From contig NZ_JAELTU010000001.1 in assembly GCF_016429015.1 (NCBI RefSeq), positions 96,667 to 160,666 of the forward strand: 64,000 bases of DNA, in the 5' to 3' direction. The notes below the pieces were generated by a model. That model saw nothing but the letters and a program-made list of their open reading frames with translations. It was not told where the DNA came from and ran no database searches. A program made the position numbers and the translations under genes. Positions 8,661 to 18,488 of the stretch are shown in pieces; position 1 is the first letter of the stretch, and each line of letters begins with the position of its first letter. The stretch comes from Rhizobium sp. ASV20 (GTDB taxonomy: Bacteria > Pseudomonadota > Alphaproteobacteria > Rhizobiales > Rhizobiaceae).

Positions 8661-8729
8661 GTTTGCAAACTTTGTGGGATCGTTACCCTTATCCGCAATA
8701 ATTTGCACAAAACTTCAAATCTGTGCAAA
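8661..8729. promoter_or_regulatory. Probable Lrp/AsnC operator cluster in divergent promoter
   Basis: The divergent region holds GTTTGCAAAC (8661-8670, a perfect palindrome) and the dyad TTTGCAC (8702-8708) with GTGCAAA (8723-8729). All share the core TTTGCA. Repeated, phased sites are usual for Lrp-type octamers, and these lie between the Lrp gene and its likely racemase target. Confidence 0.5.
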
Positions 8730-8760
8730 ATGATGGCGCGACAATGAAGGGCAACCGCAC

Positions 8761-9225
8761 ATGCTTGACGAACGTGACCGAAAGATCCTCGAAATCTTGC
8801 AGGCCGATGCCGGTACATCGGTAACGGAGCTTGCCGATCGTGTGGCTCTTTCGGTCTCGGCCTGTTCGCGGCGCATCCAGCGGCTGGAGGAAAGCGGCCA
8901 TATTGCCCGGCGCATCGTTGTGCTCGACCGCGAGAAGATGGGGGTGCCGACCACCGTCTATGCGATGATCAAGACTGCGCATCATGCTGACGAATGGATC
9001 GAGGCCTTCCGCAAGGCGATCGGTGATATTCCGGAAATCGTCGAGGCGCATCGGCTCACCGGCAATTACGACTACATTCTGAAAATCGTGTTGCCGCGGG
9101 TGGAGCATTACGACGTTATCTACAAGATGTTGGTGCGCAAGATCGAGCTTTTCGACGTCTCGGCCTCGATCTCCATGGAGGAGTTGAAAGGCGGCACATC
9201 CATTCCCGTCGGTTATGCGCCGTAG
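8761..9225 (+). CDS. Lrp/AsnC family transcriptional regulator
   Basis: A 154-residue feast/famine regulator. The N-terminal HTH (LDERDRKILEILQADAGTSV, then LSVSACSRRIQRLEESGHI) is followed by an RAM ligand-binding domain (VEAHRLTGNYDYILKIVLP). It starts at the ATG directly after a GAAGGG site and is divergent from the racemase gene, which it probably controls. The effector is likely an amino acid, but is not identifiable here. Confidence 0.93.
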   Translation: MLDERDRKILEILQADAGTSVTELADRVALSVSACSRRIQRLEESGHIARRIVVLDREKMGVPTTVYAMIKTAHHADEWIEAFRKAIGDIPEIVEAHRLTGNYDYILKIVLPRVEHYDVIYKMLVRKIELFDVSASISMEELKGGTSIPVGYAP

Positions 9226-9334
9226 GCGTTTTGCAGTATTGTGACGACGCAGGGGTGCCATGCATAAAAGAGAGTTGCTGCTTGGTCGTCTCAACCCTAC
9301 GTTTTCCAGCGAAACATAGCCGTGAGGTGTTGCC

Positions 9335-10597
9335 ATGCAGGATCATCGTGTTGTCGTTGTCGGAGGCGGTTTCGGCGGAGTACAGGTCGTCAACGACCTG
9401 AAAGGCGCGCCCGTCCGCATAACGATGATCGACCGGCGCAATCACCACCTGTTTCAGCCGCTTCTCTATCAGGTCGCAACCACCTTGCTCGCCACGTCGG
9501 AGATCGCGTGGCCGATCCGCAATTTCTTCCGGGACAGGCCGGAAGTGACGACGCTGCTTGCCGAAGTCGTCGGCGTCGACACCGAGGCGCGTGAGGTGCT
9601 GCTGAAGAGCGGACAACGGATCCCCTACGATACTCTTGTCTTGGCCACCGGCGCGACCCATGCCTATTTCGGCCACGACGAATGGGAGCCGGTAGCGCCA
9701 GGATTGAAGACGCTCGAAGATGCGACAACCATCCGTCGCCGCGTGCTGCTGGCCTTCGAGCAGGCGGAGATGGAAACAGATCCCGCCATTCGCGAGGCGC
9801 TCCTGACCTTCGTCATCGTCGGGGCAGGGCCGACCGGGGTGGAGCTGGCCGGGATCATCTCGGAACTGGCAAGGACCACCTTGCCGAAGGAGTTCCGCAA
9901 TATCGATACGAGCAAGGCCAAGATCATTCTCGTCGAAGCCGGCGCAAGGGTGCTGGCGGCTTTCGCGGAGGATCTTTCGGACTACGCGCGCCGGGAGCTG
10001 GAATCGCATGGTGTCGACCTGCGCTTCGGCAAGCCGGTGACGTCGTGCACGGCTGAGGGCGTTACGATCGGCGATGTTTTCGTGCCGTGCCGGACCATCG
10101 TCTGGGCAGCGGGTGTGGAGGCATCGCCGGCAGCGAAATGGCTGGATATCCCCGCAGACCGCGCTGGCCGAGCTGTGGTCGACAAGGATTTACGGGCACC
10201 CGGCAAGGGGGACGTTTTCGTGATCGGCGATACGGCCGCCGTCCTGCGTGATGATGGTAGCCCGGTGCCGGGGATCGCTCCGGCCGCCAAGCAGCAGGGA
10301 GCCTATGTCGCCAAGGTGATCAAGGCGAAGCTGGCCGGCAAACCCGCTCCCAGACCGTTCCACTACCGCCATCAGGGCAGCCTTGCGACGATCGGCAAGA
10401 GCGCTGCGATCATCGATTTCGGCTGGCTGAAACTAAGAGGATGGATCGCGTGGTGGGTGTGGGGCCTAGCCCACATCTACTTCCTGATCGGCGTGCGCTG
10501 GCGCATCGCGGTCGCCTGGAGCTGGCTGTGGATCTACATCAGCCGGCAGCACAGCGCCCGGCTGATCACGCAAAGGGAAACGATGCGCGAGGACTAG
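9335..10597 (+). CDS. ndh: Type II NADH dehydrogenase (NDH-2)
   Basis: A 420-residue single-subunit NADH:quinone oxidoreductase that feeds electrons to the respiratory chain without pumping protons. The FAD motif VVGGGFGGVQV is at the N-terminus, the NADH motif VGAGPTGVELAG near residue 165, and the FAD site VFVIGDTA near residue 295. The quinone-site segment AAKQQGAYVAK and the tryptophan-rich C-terminal helix (AWWVWGLAHIYFLIGVRWR) tie it to the membrane. The start is supported by GAGG. A strong bidirectional terminator follows directly. Confidence 0.93.
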   Translation: MQDHRVVVVGGGFGGVQVVNDLKGAPVRITMIDRRNHHLFQPLLYQVATTLLATSEIAWPIRNFFRDRPEVTTLLAEVVGVDTEAREVLLKSGQRIPYDTLVLATGATHAYFGHDEWEPVAPGLKTLEDATTIRRRVLLAFEQAEMETDPAIREALLTFVIVGAGPTGVELAGIISELARTTLPKEFRNIDTSKAKIILVEAGARVLAAFAEDLSDYARRELESHGVDLRFGKPVTSCTAEGVTIGDVFVPCRTIVWAAGVEASPAAKWLDIPADRAGRAVVDKDLRAPGKGDVFVIGDTAAVLRDDGSPVPGIAPAAKQQGAYVAKVIKAKLAGKPAPRPFHYRHQGSLATIGKSAAIIDFGWLKLRGWIAWWVWGLAHIYFLIGVRWRIAVAWSWLWIYISRQHSARLITQRETMRED

Positions 10598-10598
10598 G

Positions 10599-10636
10599 AA
10601 AAAGGGCGGCGTCCAATGCGGACGCCGCCCTTTTTT
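10599..10636. terminator. Bidirectional intrinsic terminator
   Basis: GGGCGGCGTCC (10604-10614), loop AATGC, GGACGCCGCCC (10620-10630): a perfect 11-bp stem with TTTTTT after it on the plus strand and AAAAA before it. It serves both the NADH dehydrogenase and the convergent alcohol dehydrogenase, whose stop codons lie on either side. Confidence 0.95.
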
Positions 10637-10639
10637 CAC

Positions 10640-11683
10640 TTAGGCCAGGGATGCGATGTCGATGACGAAGCGGTAGCGGACGTCGCTCTTCAGCACGCGC
10701 TCATAGGCTTCGTTGATCTGCTGGATGCTGATCTTCTCGATCTCGGAGACGATGTTGTGCTCGCCGCAGAAGTCGAGCATCTCCTGGGTTTCCTTGATCG
10801 AGCCGATCATGGAGCCGGAAAGGCTGCGGCGACCTGGGATCAGCGAGAAGGCATGGACCGGAACCGGATGCTCGGGCGCACCGACGACGACCATGCTGCC
10901 GTCGAACTTCAACAGGCCGAGATAGGCGTTCCAGTCGACGGCGATGCCGACCGTCATGATGATCAGGTCGAACGTGCCGGCGAGCTTCGTGAAGGTCTCG
11001 GCATCGCTGGTCGCGTAGTAATGGTCGGCGCCGATCTTGAGACCGTCTTCCTTCTTCGACAGCGTCTGGCTGAGAACGGTGACATCGGCCCCCATGGCAT
11101 GTGCCAGCTTGACGCCCATGTGGCCGAGGCCGCCCATGCCGACGATCGCAACCTTCTTGCCGGGGCCTGCCTTCCAGTGGCGGAGCGGCGAATAGAGCGT
11201 GATACCGGCGCAAAGCAGCGGAGCGCCGGCGTCGAGCGGGATATTGTCGGGGAAGGAGAGGACATAGCCTTCCTTGACGACGATGCTGTCGGAATAGCCG
11301 CCATAGGTCGGCGTCTCGCCGTCGGCTTCGACGTCATTATAGGTCTGAACGACGCCGGGCATGTAGTGCTCGTAGTCCAGGTCGCGCGTGGCGCAGGTCG
11401 TGCAGGAATTGACGAAGCAGCCGACGCCGACGCGATCGCCGACCTTGAACTTCGTCACCTTCGAACCGACGGCGGTTACCACGCCGGCGACTTCGTGGCC
11501 CGGCACCATCGGGTATCTCGAATTGCCCCATTCGTTGCGAGCCTGGTGGATGTCGGAGTGACAGACACCGCAATATTGGACGGAGATGACGACGTCGTCC
11601 TCGTTCGGATTGCGGCGCTCGAAAGTGAAGGGGGTGAGCGGCTTGGACGCGTCGGTCGCGGCATAACCCTTTGCGATAGGCAT
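10640..11683 (-). CDS. NAD(P)-dependent zinc alcohol dehydrogenase (YahK/CAD-like)
   Basis: A 347-residue medium-chain dehydrogenase that would interconvert aldehydes and primary alcohols. Catalytic zinc ligands are visible in CGVCHSD and VPGHEVAG with a later Cys in [11 protein letters not shown], and the cofactor motif is [10 protein letters not shown]. The structural-zinc lobe is unusual: the segment [17 protein letters not shown] keeps two cysteines, while Arg and Met stand where the other two would be. The ATG at 11683 (AGGA upstream) is chosen over a start 20 codons earlier. It is divergent from an AraC gene and ends at the shared terminator. Confidence 0.92.
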   Translation of the reverse strand: MPIAKGYAATDASKPLTPFTFERRNPNEDDVVISVQYCGVCHSDIHQARNEWGNSRYPMVPGHEVAGVVTAVGSKVTKFKVGDRVGVGCFVNSCTTCATRDLDYEHYMPGVVQTYNDVEADGETPTYGGYSDSIVVKEGYVLSFPDNIPLDAGAPLLCAGITLYSPLRHWKAGPGKKVAIVGMGGLGHMGVKLAHAMGADVTVLSQTLSKKEDGLKIGADHYYATSDAETFTKLAGTFDLIIMTVGIAVDWNAYLGLLKFDGSMVVVGAPEHPVPVHAFSLIPGRRSLSGSMIGSIKETQEMLDFCGEHNIVSEIEKISIQQINEAYERVLKSDVRYRFVIDIASLA

Positions 11684-11767
11684 GGGAGATTTCCTTGTTT
11701 CTAGGAGGAGGTCGGAGTGAAATTGGGATGGCTGACTATGCAATGGGAAAAGGCCGAAGCGTTAGAG

Positions 11768-11830
11768 CGATCCTGCAAGCTTTATGTACGATCCTGCGAA
11801 TCTAATTGCGTAGCGGGACTTTCAGGATCG
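11768..11830. promoter_or_regulatory. AraC-type half-sites between alcohol dehydrogenase and its regulator
   Basis: CGATCCTGC occurs twice in direct orientation (11768-11776 and 11789-11797), 21 bases apart or two helical turns. An inverted copy, CAGGATCG, lies at 11823-11830. Direct repeats at 21-bp phasing are the usual footprint of AraC-family dimers. The sites lie between the dehydrogenase start (11683) and the regulator start (11884). Confidence 0.55.
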
Positions 11831-11883
11831 AGCAGCGTTACCTAGATAGATGTCGATATCCGCTCAGATACAGTTGGTTGCGC

Positions 11884-12795
11884 ATGACACTGCCTTTCAA
11901 TCCCAATCAGGAACTCGCATCGATCGTTGCACGTTTCGCCACGGGAGACGGGGAACACTTCACACCGATAGATAGTCTTCATCTCTATCGACAGTCCGCT
12001 GCGACCGTTTGGCAGCATGGAGCCTACCGGCCCTGCTTTGCCGTCGTGGTCCAGGGCCGCAAGAGCCTGACGATCGGTGCGGAGACCTATCACTACGGCG
12101 TCGGCGAATATATTTTGACTGCGCTCGACCTGCCGGTTTCGACGCAAGTGACCAATGTCGGCAGCGATACGCCCTATCTTTGCTTCGGCATGGCGCTCGA
12201 CAGTGAACGCTTGAAGGAGCTGCTGTCGCGCGTCAGCGTTCCGCGCCAAGCGCTGACTGCCGAGCCTGTGCGTGGCATTGCTGTCAATGCTGCCTCGCCG
12301 GAGCTGCTGGATGCCTCGCTGCGACTGCTTCGATTGCTTGATCGGCCCGAAGATATTCCAGCCATGGCGCCATTGATCGAGCAGGAAATCCTCTATCGCC
12401 TGCTGACCGGTCCGAACGGTCCCCGGCTGCTGCAGATCGCCATGGCGGAAAGCCAGAGCAACAGGGTGGCGCGCGCTGTTGCCTGGCTTCGCGGCAACTA
12501 TACGCAGCCGCTACGCATCGAAGAGCTGGCCGAGCGCGTCGGCATGAGCGTTTCCTCGCTGCATCACCATTTCAAGACCGTGACCGCTCTGTCGCCGATG
12601 CAGTATCAAAAGCAGCTTCGGCTGCATGAGGCACGGCGGCTGATGATCGTAGAACAGCTCGATGTCGGATCGGCCGGCCATCGTGTCGGCTATCAGAGCC
12701 CTTCGCAATTCAGCCGGGAATACAGCCGTCTCTACGGTCTGCCGCCGCTGAAGGATGTCGAAGCCATGCGCAATAGCGTGCTCGCGGCCGAGTAG
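11884..12795 (+). CDS. AraC family regulator (YqhC-like)
   Basis: A 303-residue activator-type protein. The N-terminal AraC_N sensor domain (about residues 15-170, with RPCFAVVVQGRKSL and YHYGVGEYILTALDLPVS) precedes the double HTH: LRIEELAERVGMSVSSLHHH and VGYQSPSQFSREYSRLYG. This family often controls a divergent aldehyde or alcohol reductase, as YqhC does for yqhD, which fits the neighbouring dehydrogenase. The frame is open upstream to 11806. I prefer the ATG at 11884 by comparison with family length, although its ribosome binding site is weak. Confidence 0.9.
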   Translation: MTLPFNPNQELASIVARFATGDGEHFTPIDSLHLYRQSAATVWQHGAYRPCFAVVVQGRKSLTIGAETYHYGVGEYILTALDLPVSTQVTNVGSDTPYLCFGMALDSERLKELLSRVSVPRQALTAEPVRGIAVNAASPELLDASLRLLRLLDRPEDIPAMAPLIEQEILYRLLTGPNGPRLLQIAMAESQSNRVARAVAWLRGNYTQPLRIEELAERVGMSVSSLHHHFKTVTALSPMQYQKQLRLHEARRLMIVEQLDVGSAGHRVGYQSPSQFSREYSRLYGLPPLKDVEAMRNSVLAAE

Positions 12796-12814
12796 GTCTC
12801 GGGGTCAACGGGAG

Positions 12815-13306
12815 TTAGCTGATAGGCGCGTTGCAGCTGCCGCCATTCCAGGTGTAGCTCGGAGCGGTGTCCTGCGGTCCCCATAGACCCTCGAAACGAT
12901 GATAGCCCGCATCGAAGCGGATTGTCAGAGATCCCATTCCGTATTTATCGAACCAGCGCAGCGTTCGTATCTTGCCGGGTTTCGTTCCGATTTCCGAGAG
13001 AGTGCCGACCGTGGTGTTGCCATCGTCGTTGAAACGATAAGTCCCTGATAGGTGACCTTCTGCATCAGCCTGGAGCGAGGTTTCCACATCGACCAGCCGG
13101 TCGCTGGAGAGGAGCTTGCCGCAATAGTGGCCGGCCGGCCGGGCGAGGGACTTGGACGCAGCGTCTACCGGTATCGGTAGATGATATAGTCCGATTGCAA
13201 GGCAGATCCCGACGATTTGAGCGATTGCCCGGTCTTTGCCGTTCTTCAGGTTTCCATCGCGCCGCGCCGGCGACATGTTGTCTGAGGGATTGACTACGGG
13301 CTTCAT
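12815..13306 (-). CDS. Hypothetical secreted or membrane-anchored protein
   Basis: A 163-residue protein I do not recognise. A charged N-terminus leads into one hydrophobic stretch (IAQIVGICLAIGLYHLPI, about residues 28-45) ending near DAASKS, which could be a signal peptide or anchor. The remainder is beta-rich, with aromatic and glycine pairs such as GHLSGTYRFNDDG and RFEGLWGPQD, and two cysteines (HYCGK and GGSCNA) that could form a disulfide in the periplasm. The start is uncertain because no clear ribosome binding site is seen. It is convergent with the AraC gene. Confidence 0.6.
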   Translation of the reverse strand: MKPVVNPSDNMSPARRDGNLKNGKDRAIAQIVGICLAIGLYHLPIPVDAASKSLARPAGHYCGKLLSSDRLVDVETSLQADAEGHLSGTYRFNDDGNTTVGTLSEIGTKPGKIRTLRWFDKYGMGSLTIRFDAGYHRFEGLWGPQDTAPSYTWNGGSCNAPIS

Positions 13307-13452
13307 CAGAAAATCTCGTCAGCGATGGAGGGGCCGACATGGTCTATCCGCTGTGTGTTCCCCATGACAAGCGCTCTGCATATTTTTAGCGCAGTGCAAC
13401 AACGAATTCCGCTTGACGACCGTTTCGAGGTGCTACATAACGCTTCACGAAC

Positions 13453-13468
13453 CGTACCGTACGGTACG
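13453..13468. promoter_or_regulatory. Probable TetR operator (perfect 16-bp palindrome)
   Basis: CGTACCGTACGGTACG is a perfect 16-bp palindrome ending 17 bases before the GTG start of the TetR gene. Its position over the likely promoter and its length are those of TetR-family operators. It probably mediates autoregulation and might affect ilvC, which follows on the same strand. Confidence 0.65.
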
Positions 13469-13485
13469 CATTTGGGAGTAGCATC

Positions 13486-15200
<1,715 letters not shown>

Positions 15201-15224
15201 GCTTTCAGCATCGTCTGAAGGGAG

Positions 15225-15256
15225 GGCCGGGGCGAAAGCTCCGGCCTTTCTATTTT
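15225..15256 (+). terminator. Intrinsic terminator after ilvC
   Basis: GGCCGGGGC (15225-15233), a GAAA tetraloop, GCTCCGGCC (15238-15246): a 9-bp stem with one G-T pair, then TTTCTATTTT. The T-tract overlaps the stop codon of the convergent methyltransferase gene. Confidence 0.88.
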
Positions 15257-15837
15257 CGGGCGGTCATATAGAGCCATCGTGTCGGCTCGCCGTCGAAGCC
15301 GCCACCGTCGGCTTCGGTCATGGCGACGATCCTCCATCCTGCGGCGCTCAGCTTGTCTTCAAGCCATGCGGCGGACGGATAGTTGTAATAGCGCCCGAAC
15401 TTGTCGTGTCCCTCTGCTTCCCCGGCCTTGAAGCTTGCGTGGAAGATGCCGCCGGTCTTCAGAGCTTGCAGAATGCGACTGAAGACATCCGGTAGAGTCG
15501 AGCGCGGCACATGCAGGAGGCTTGCTTCCGCCCAGATGCCATCAAAAGCGCTATCGGAATCCAAGGTTTCGAAGCGCATGATTCGAACCGGCTTACCGAT
15601 GCGTTTTTCGGCTTCTCTGGCGAGTTCGGCAGAGCCGTCCGTGGGCGTGATATCGAAGCCGCGCGAGAGCATGTAGGCGGCATCCTGGCCGCCGCCGCAA
15701 CCGAGTTCGAGGATAGATGCGCCGGCCGGCAGGGCGTCGAGAAAGGCATCCAGCCGCTTTCTCGGCAGGTTGCGGTCGCGCGCGGCATAGAGGGTCGCGT
15801 TGTCGGTGTAGAAAGACGATGTCGGGTCGGTGCTCAT
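15250..15837 (-). CDS. Class I SAM-dependent methyltransferase
   Basis: A 195-residue methyltransferase of the Tam/Methyltransf_11 type. Motif I is ILELGCGGGQDAAYML (about residues 39-54), followed by an acidic residue in TPTDGSAEL and motif IV around FDGIWAEASLLHVPR. The substrate is unknown; similar small enzymes sit on tellurite-like or metabolite methylation branches. Its stop codon lies within the ilvC terminator. It is divergent from the aminotransferase gene by 158 bases. Confidence 0.88.
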   Translation of the reverse strand: MSTDPTSSFYTDNATLYAARDRNLPRKRLDAFLDALPAGASILELGCGGGQDAAYMLSRGFDITPTDGSAELAREAEKRIGKPVRIMRFETLDSDSAFDGIWAEASLLHVPRSTLPDVFSRILQALKTGGIFHASFKAGEAEGHDKFGRYYNYPSAAWLEDKLSAAGWRIVAMTEADGGGFDGEPTRWLYMTARK

Positions 15838-15995
15838 GCGTATTGTCGCTCACTTCTCTTCAATGGAGACGTGCAGTGCTATCGGGAAAGATGGCGAATA
15901 TCCGGCGCGGTTGAAACAAATTAGGTCAGCATTGTTGACTTATCTTTTGTTGCGTGATCTTGTGCCAGAAAGACCAAAAATTACGAGGAAGCCCC

Positions 15996-17225
15996 ATGTT
16001 GAATTGGGAAAATATCTTTGCGACGCGCTCGAGCCGTATGCGCGCCTCCGAAATTCGCGAATTGCTGAAGCTGCTGGAGCGGCCGGATATCATCTCGTTC
16101 GCCGGCGGCATTCCCGATCCCGCATTGTTTCCGGATGCGGAATTCAAGCAGGCCTATGCCCATATCTTTTCCGGTCCGACGGTGAATGCGGCGCTGCAAT
16201 ATTCGGTCAGCGAAGGCTACAAGCCGCTGCGCGAATGGCTTGTTGGCCAGATGGGTGCGCTCGGCATTCCCTGCGAGCTCGAAAACGTCTTCATCGTTTC
16301 CGGTTCGCAGCAGGGGCTCGATTACCTAGGCAAGCTCTTCCTGTCGCCGAACGATACCGCACTTGTGACCGCGCCGACCTATCTCGGAGCGCTGCAGGCG
16401 TTCAATGCCTATGAGCCGACCTATGATCAACTGACGCCGAACGGCAACCGCACGCCAGACTCTTACAGCGCCGCCGCTGCGAAGGCCGGCGGCAAGGTCA
16501 AATTCGCCTATCTCTCGGCCGACTTTGCCAATCCGACTGGCGAGACCGTCGACCTGGCCGGTCGCGAAAAGCTGCTCGATCTTGCCGAGGAACTGGATAT
16601 CGCCGTCATCGAGGACGCTGCCTATCAATCGCTGCGCTATGACGGCGAGCCGGTCGCGCCGATCCTGGCGCTGGAAATCGCGCGTAAGGGTAATATCAAC
16701 GATACGCGTACGATCTATTGCGGCAGCTTTTCCAAGACCTTGGCGCCTGGGCTTCGTGTCGGCTTCGTCGTTGCCAATGCGCCGGTCATTCGCAAACTGG
16801 TCCTGATGAAGCAGGCGGCCGATCTGCATTCCTCGACGATCAACCAGATTGCCATCCATCAGGTCGCCGAGCGTGGTTTCGATGCGCAGGTCGCCAAGGT
16901 CCGTAAGGCCTATAGCCATCGTCGTGACTGTATGCTGGCGGCGCTCGCCAAGTACATGCCGGACGGCGTCAGCTGGACGAAACCGCAGGGCGGCATGTTC
17001 GTTTGGATCACGCTGCCCAAAGGCATGGACGGCGCCAAACTGCTGGCAAAGTCGCTTGAAACCGCCAAGGTCGCTTTCGTACCCGGCCAGGCCTTTTTTG
17101 CAGACGGCACCGGCGCGAACACCTTCCGCGTCAGCTTCTCCTGCGCCAATGAAGGGATGATCGAGGAAGGCATATCGCGGCTCGGCAAGTTGATTGTCGG
17201 AGAGATCGGGGCGATGGCGGCTTAG
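15996..17225 (+). CDS. PLP-dependent class I/II aminotransferase (2-aminoadipate type)
   Basis: A 409-residue fold-type I aminotransferase. The PLP lysine is in CGSFSKTLAPGLRVGF, the phosphate-binding part is VSGSQQGLDYL, and the Asp/Tyr pair is in VIEDAAYQSLRYDGE. The N-terminus (MRASEIRELLKLLERPDIIS, then FAGGIPDP) matches LysN/2-aminoadipate and MocR-aminotransferase-like enzymes, but no regulatory domain is attached. It acts on an uncertain amino acid. I use the ATG at 15996 with CGAGGAAG upstream. A diverged copy of its last 15 codons lies 1.3 kb downstream. Confidence 0.92.
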   Translation: MLNWENIFATRSSRMRASEIRELLKLLERPDIISFAGGIPDPALFPDAEFKQAYAHIFSGPTVNAALQYSVSEGYKPLREWLVGQMGALGIPCELENVFIVSGSQQGLDYLGKLFLSPNDTALVTAPTYLGALQAFNAYEPTYDQLTPNGNRTPDSYSAAAAKAGGKVKFAYLSADFANPTGETVDLAGREKLLDLAEELDIAVIEDAAYQSLRYDGEPVAPILALEIARKGNINDTRTIYCGSFSKTLAPGLRVGFVVANAPVIRKLVLMKQAADLHSSTINQIAIHQVAERGFDAQVAKVRKAYSHRRDCMLAALAKYMPDGVSWTKPQGGMFVWITLPKGMDGAKLLAKSLETAKVAFVPGQAFFADGTGANTFRVSFSCANEGMIEEGISRLGKLIVGEIGAMAA

Positions 17226-17312
17226 GCCGCTACGCCATCCTTCTTCACTCCGCGAATATGACCCGATCAGCGAAAGGTCGTTCTCACCTGGACGGTTGCT
17301 GGCGGTAGCCAA
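17170..17312. repeat. Direct repeat, copy 1 (aminotransferase tail plus reductase-tail remnant)
   Basis: This segment covers the last codons of the aminotransferase gene and 85 bases beyond. It matches copy 2 at 18489-18633, about 1320 bases away. Shared blocks include CTCGGCAAG, GCGATGGCGGC and CCGATCAGCGAAAG. The part after the stop, read on the minus strand, encodes a fragment (NDLSLIG) resembling the C-terminus of the aldo/keto reductase (DADLSLIG). Confidence 0.75.
17260..17312 (-). pseudogene. Remnant of an aldo/keto reductase C-terminus
   Basis: On the minus strand, this stretch resembles the last codons of the intact aldo/keto reductase gene (18565-19623): ASNRPGENDLSLIG here against ASDRLSDADLSLIG there. 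No upstream body of the gene is present, and no stop occurs at the matching place. It appears to be the broken end of a second reductase copy. Confidence 0.55.
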
Positions 17313-17709
17313 CGTTTCCGGTGGCGTTTCGTAGAGATTCTACGGCGCTGCTCGCGATATCGACCGTGGCGGGGAAGTTGCCGGATATTGGCTCAAGCCT
17401 TATGGAAATGCTTGCCTGAATCGGGTGTTCGATCACGTCCGGCTCATGCCATTCAGCCGCCGCTTTCCAAACATCTGAGCCAAAGTCAGGCGGAGATTGC
17501 ACCTATTCCGCCTGCCCAAATTTCCCGAGCGACCCCTGTTCTCGCGGACCGTGCAGTCTTGTTCTGATTTCTATTTGCGGCTACTGTTTTCGCTGAGATG
17601 ATATCTCAGGTTGCTGAATCGTCAGCTCCATCAGCTAGATGATAAATCACAACATATTGATATTGCTCTGATACTTGTGATTCGAGAATTAATCGATCTT
17701 GGGGGATTG
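17313..17709. other. Intergenic region, no supported gene
   Basis: About 400 bases between repeat copy 1 and the orphan membrane protein gene. The right half (17570-17705) is clearly more AT-rich than its surroundings, with runs such as GATAAATCACAACATATTGA, and probably carries the promoter of the following gene. A 72-codon minus-strand frame at 17284-17502 has no ribosome binding site, so I do not call it. Confidence 0.5.
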
Positions 17710-18360
17710 ATGCTTTACGTTTGGGGGTCAGGCACTAAAACCGTGGTCGCGGCGCAGGACATCGGGGTTCAACGCTGCGAGATATGTGAGAACGACCAGT
17801 CATACCGCGCGATGCTGACCTATCGCTACCGTCACTTCTGGTATCTGATCCGCTTTGTGACCTCCCGCAAATACGCCGCCTACTGCAATCGTTGCAACAA
17901 TGGTCACGTCATTGAACGTGCTGCCATTGCCGACAAGCTCGCATCCGATCCCGTACCCTTTATGGATCGGCGCGGGTGGATGGTCGGTTTAGGCGCAATC
18001 GCCGCGCTTGTTGGTCTGGTGGTGTTGGTTGGGATCCAGCATGATGGCGAGGTCGCAAAGATGTTGGCCGAACCCAAGGTTGGCGACATCTACGAGGCCG
18101 AGATCTCGAAAGTATCCTCGGGTTTCAGCAATCCGCATGTTTATGGCCTTTTGCGAATTGTCGGTATTGCCGATGGCAAGGCGACCTTCGAGATCGCACA
18201 TAACGGTTATGATAAGAAGAAGAGCGCCTCAAAGGATTATAGAGAGGCAGCCTATAAGGTTGATGGCTATTTCGACACGGACGACACGGCGACCTATTCA
18301 GCCGATGAATTGAAGGCGCTTTACGACAAACGCATCATCTATGACATTGATCGTCCCTGA
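17710..18360 (+). CDS. Orphan zinc-ribbon-like single-pass membrane protein
   Basis: A 216-residue protein of unknown function. The N-terminus (LYVWGSGTKTVVA) and two CxxC pairs (CEIC about residue 22 and CNRC about residue 60) resemble zinc-ribbon_15-like proteins, with an aromatic segment between (YRYRHFWYLIRFVTS). One membrane helix follows (MVGLGAIAALVGLVVLVGI, about residues 95-113), then a polar C-terminal domain with VGDIYEAEISKVSSGFSNPH. I choose the ATG at 17710 after CTTGGGGGATTG; an open frame to 17611 is less likely. It sits between diverged direct repeats of neighbouring gene ends and in AT-richer DNA, so it was probably inserted. Confidence 0.7.
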   Translation: MLYVWGSGTKTVVAAQDIGVQRCEICENDQSYRAMLTYRYRHFWYLIRFVTSRKYAAYCNRCNNGHVIERAAIADKLASDPVPFMDRRGWMVGLGAIAALVGLVVLVGIQHDGEVAKMLAEPKVGDIYEAEISKVSSGFSNPHVYGLLRIVGIADGKATFEIAHNGYDKKKSASKDYREAAYKVDGYFDTDDTATYSADELKALYDKRIIYDIDRP

Positions 18361-18488
18361 TTGCCGAGTATCGGGCGTGCTGCGAGACCACCAATCATAA
18401 ACCTGCTCCCTTCCTCAAGAATTGACTGTTTTTGATTTGCGGTTTCGTGGGCATGTATCTGCCCGGAAAGGGGTGCCGCGGCGATGAA

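Noticed and set aside
17284..17502. 72-codon minus-strand frame after the aminotransferase
   Set aside because: It overlaps repeat copy 1, has no ribosome binding site and matches nothing I recognise, except a short reductase-tail fragment in another frame.
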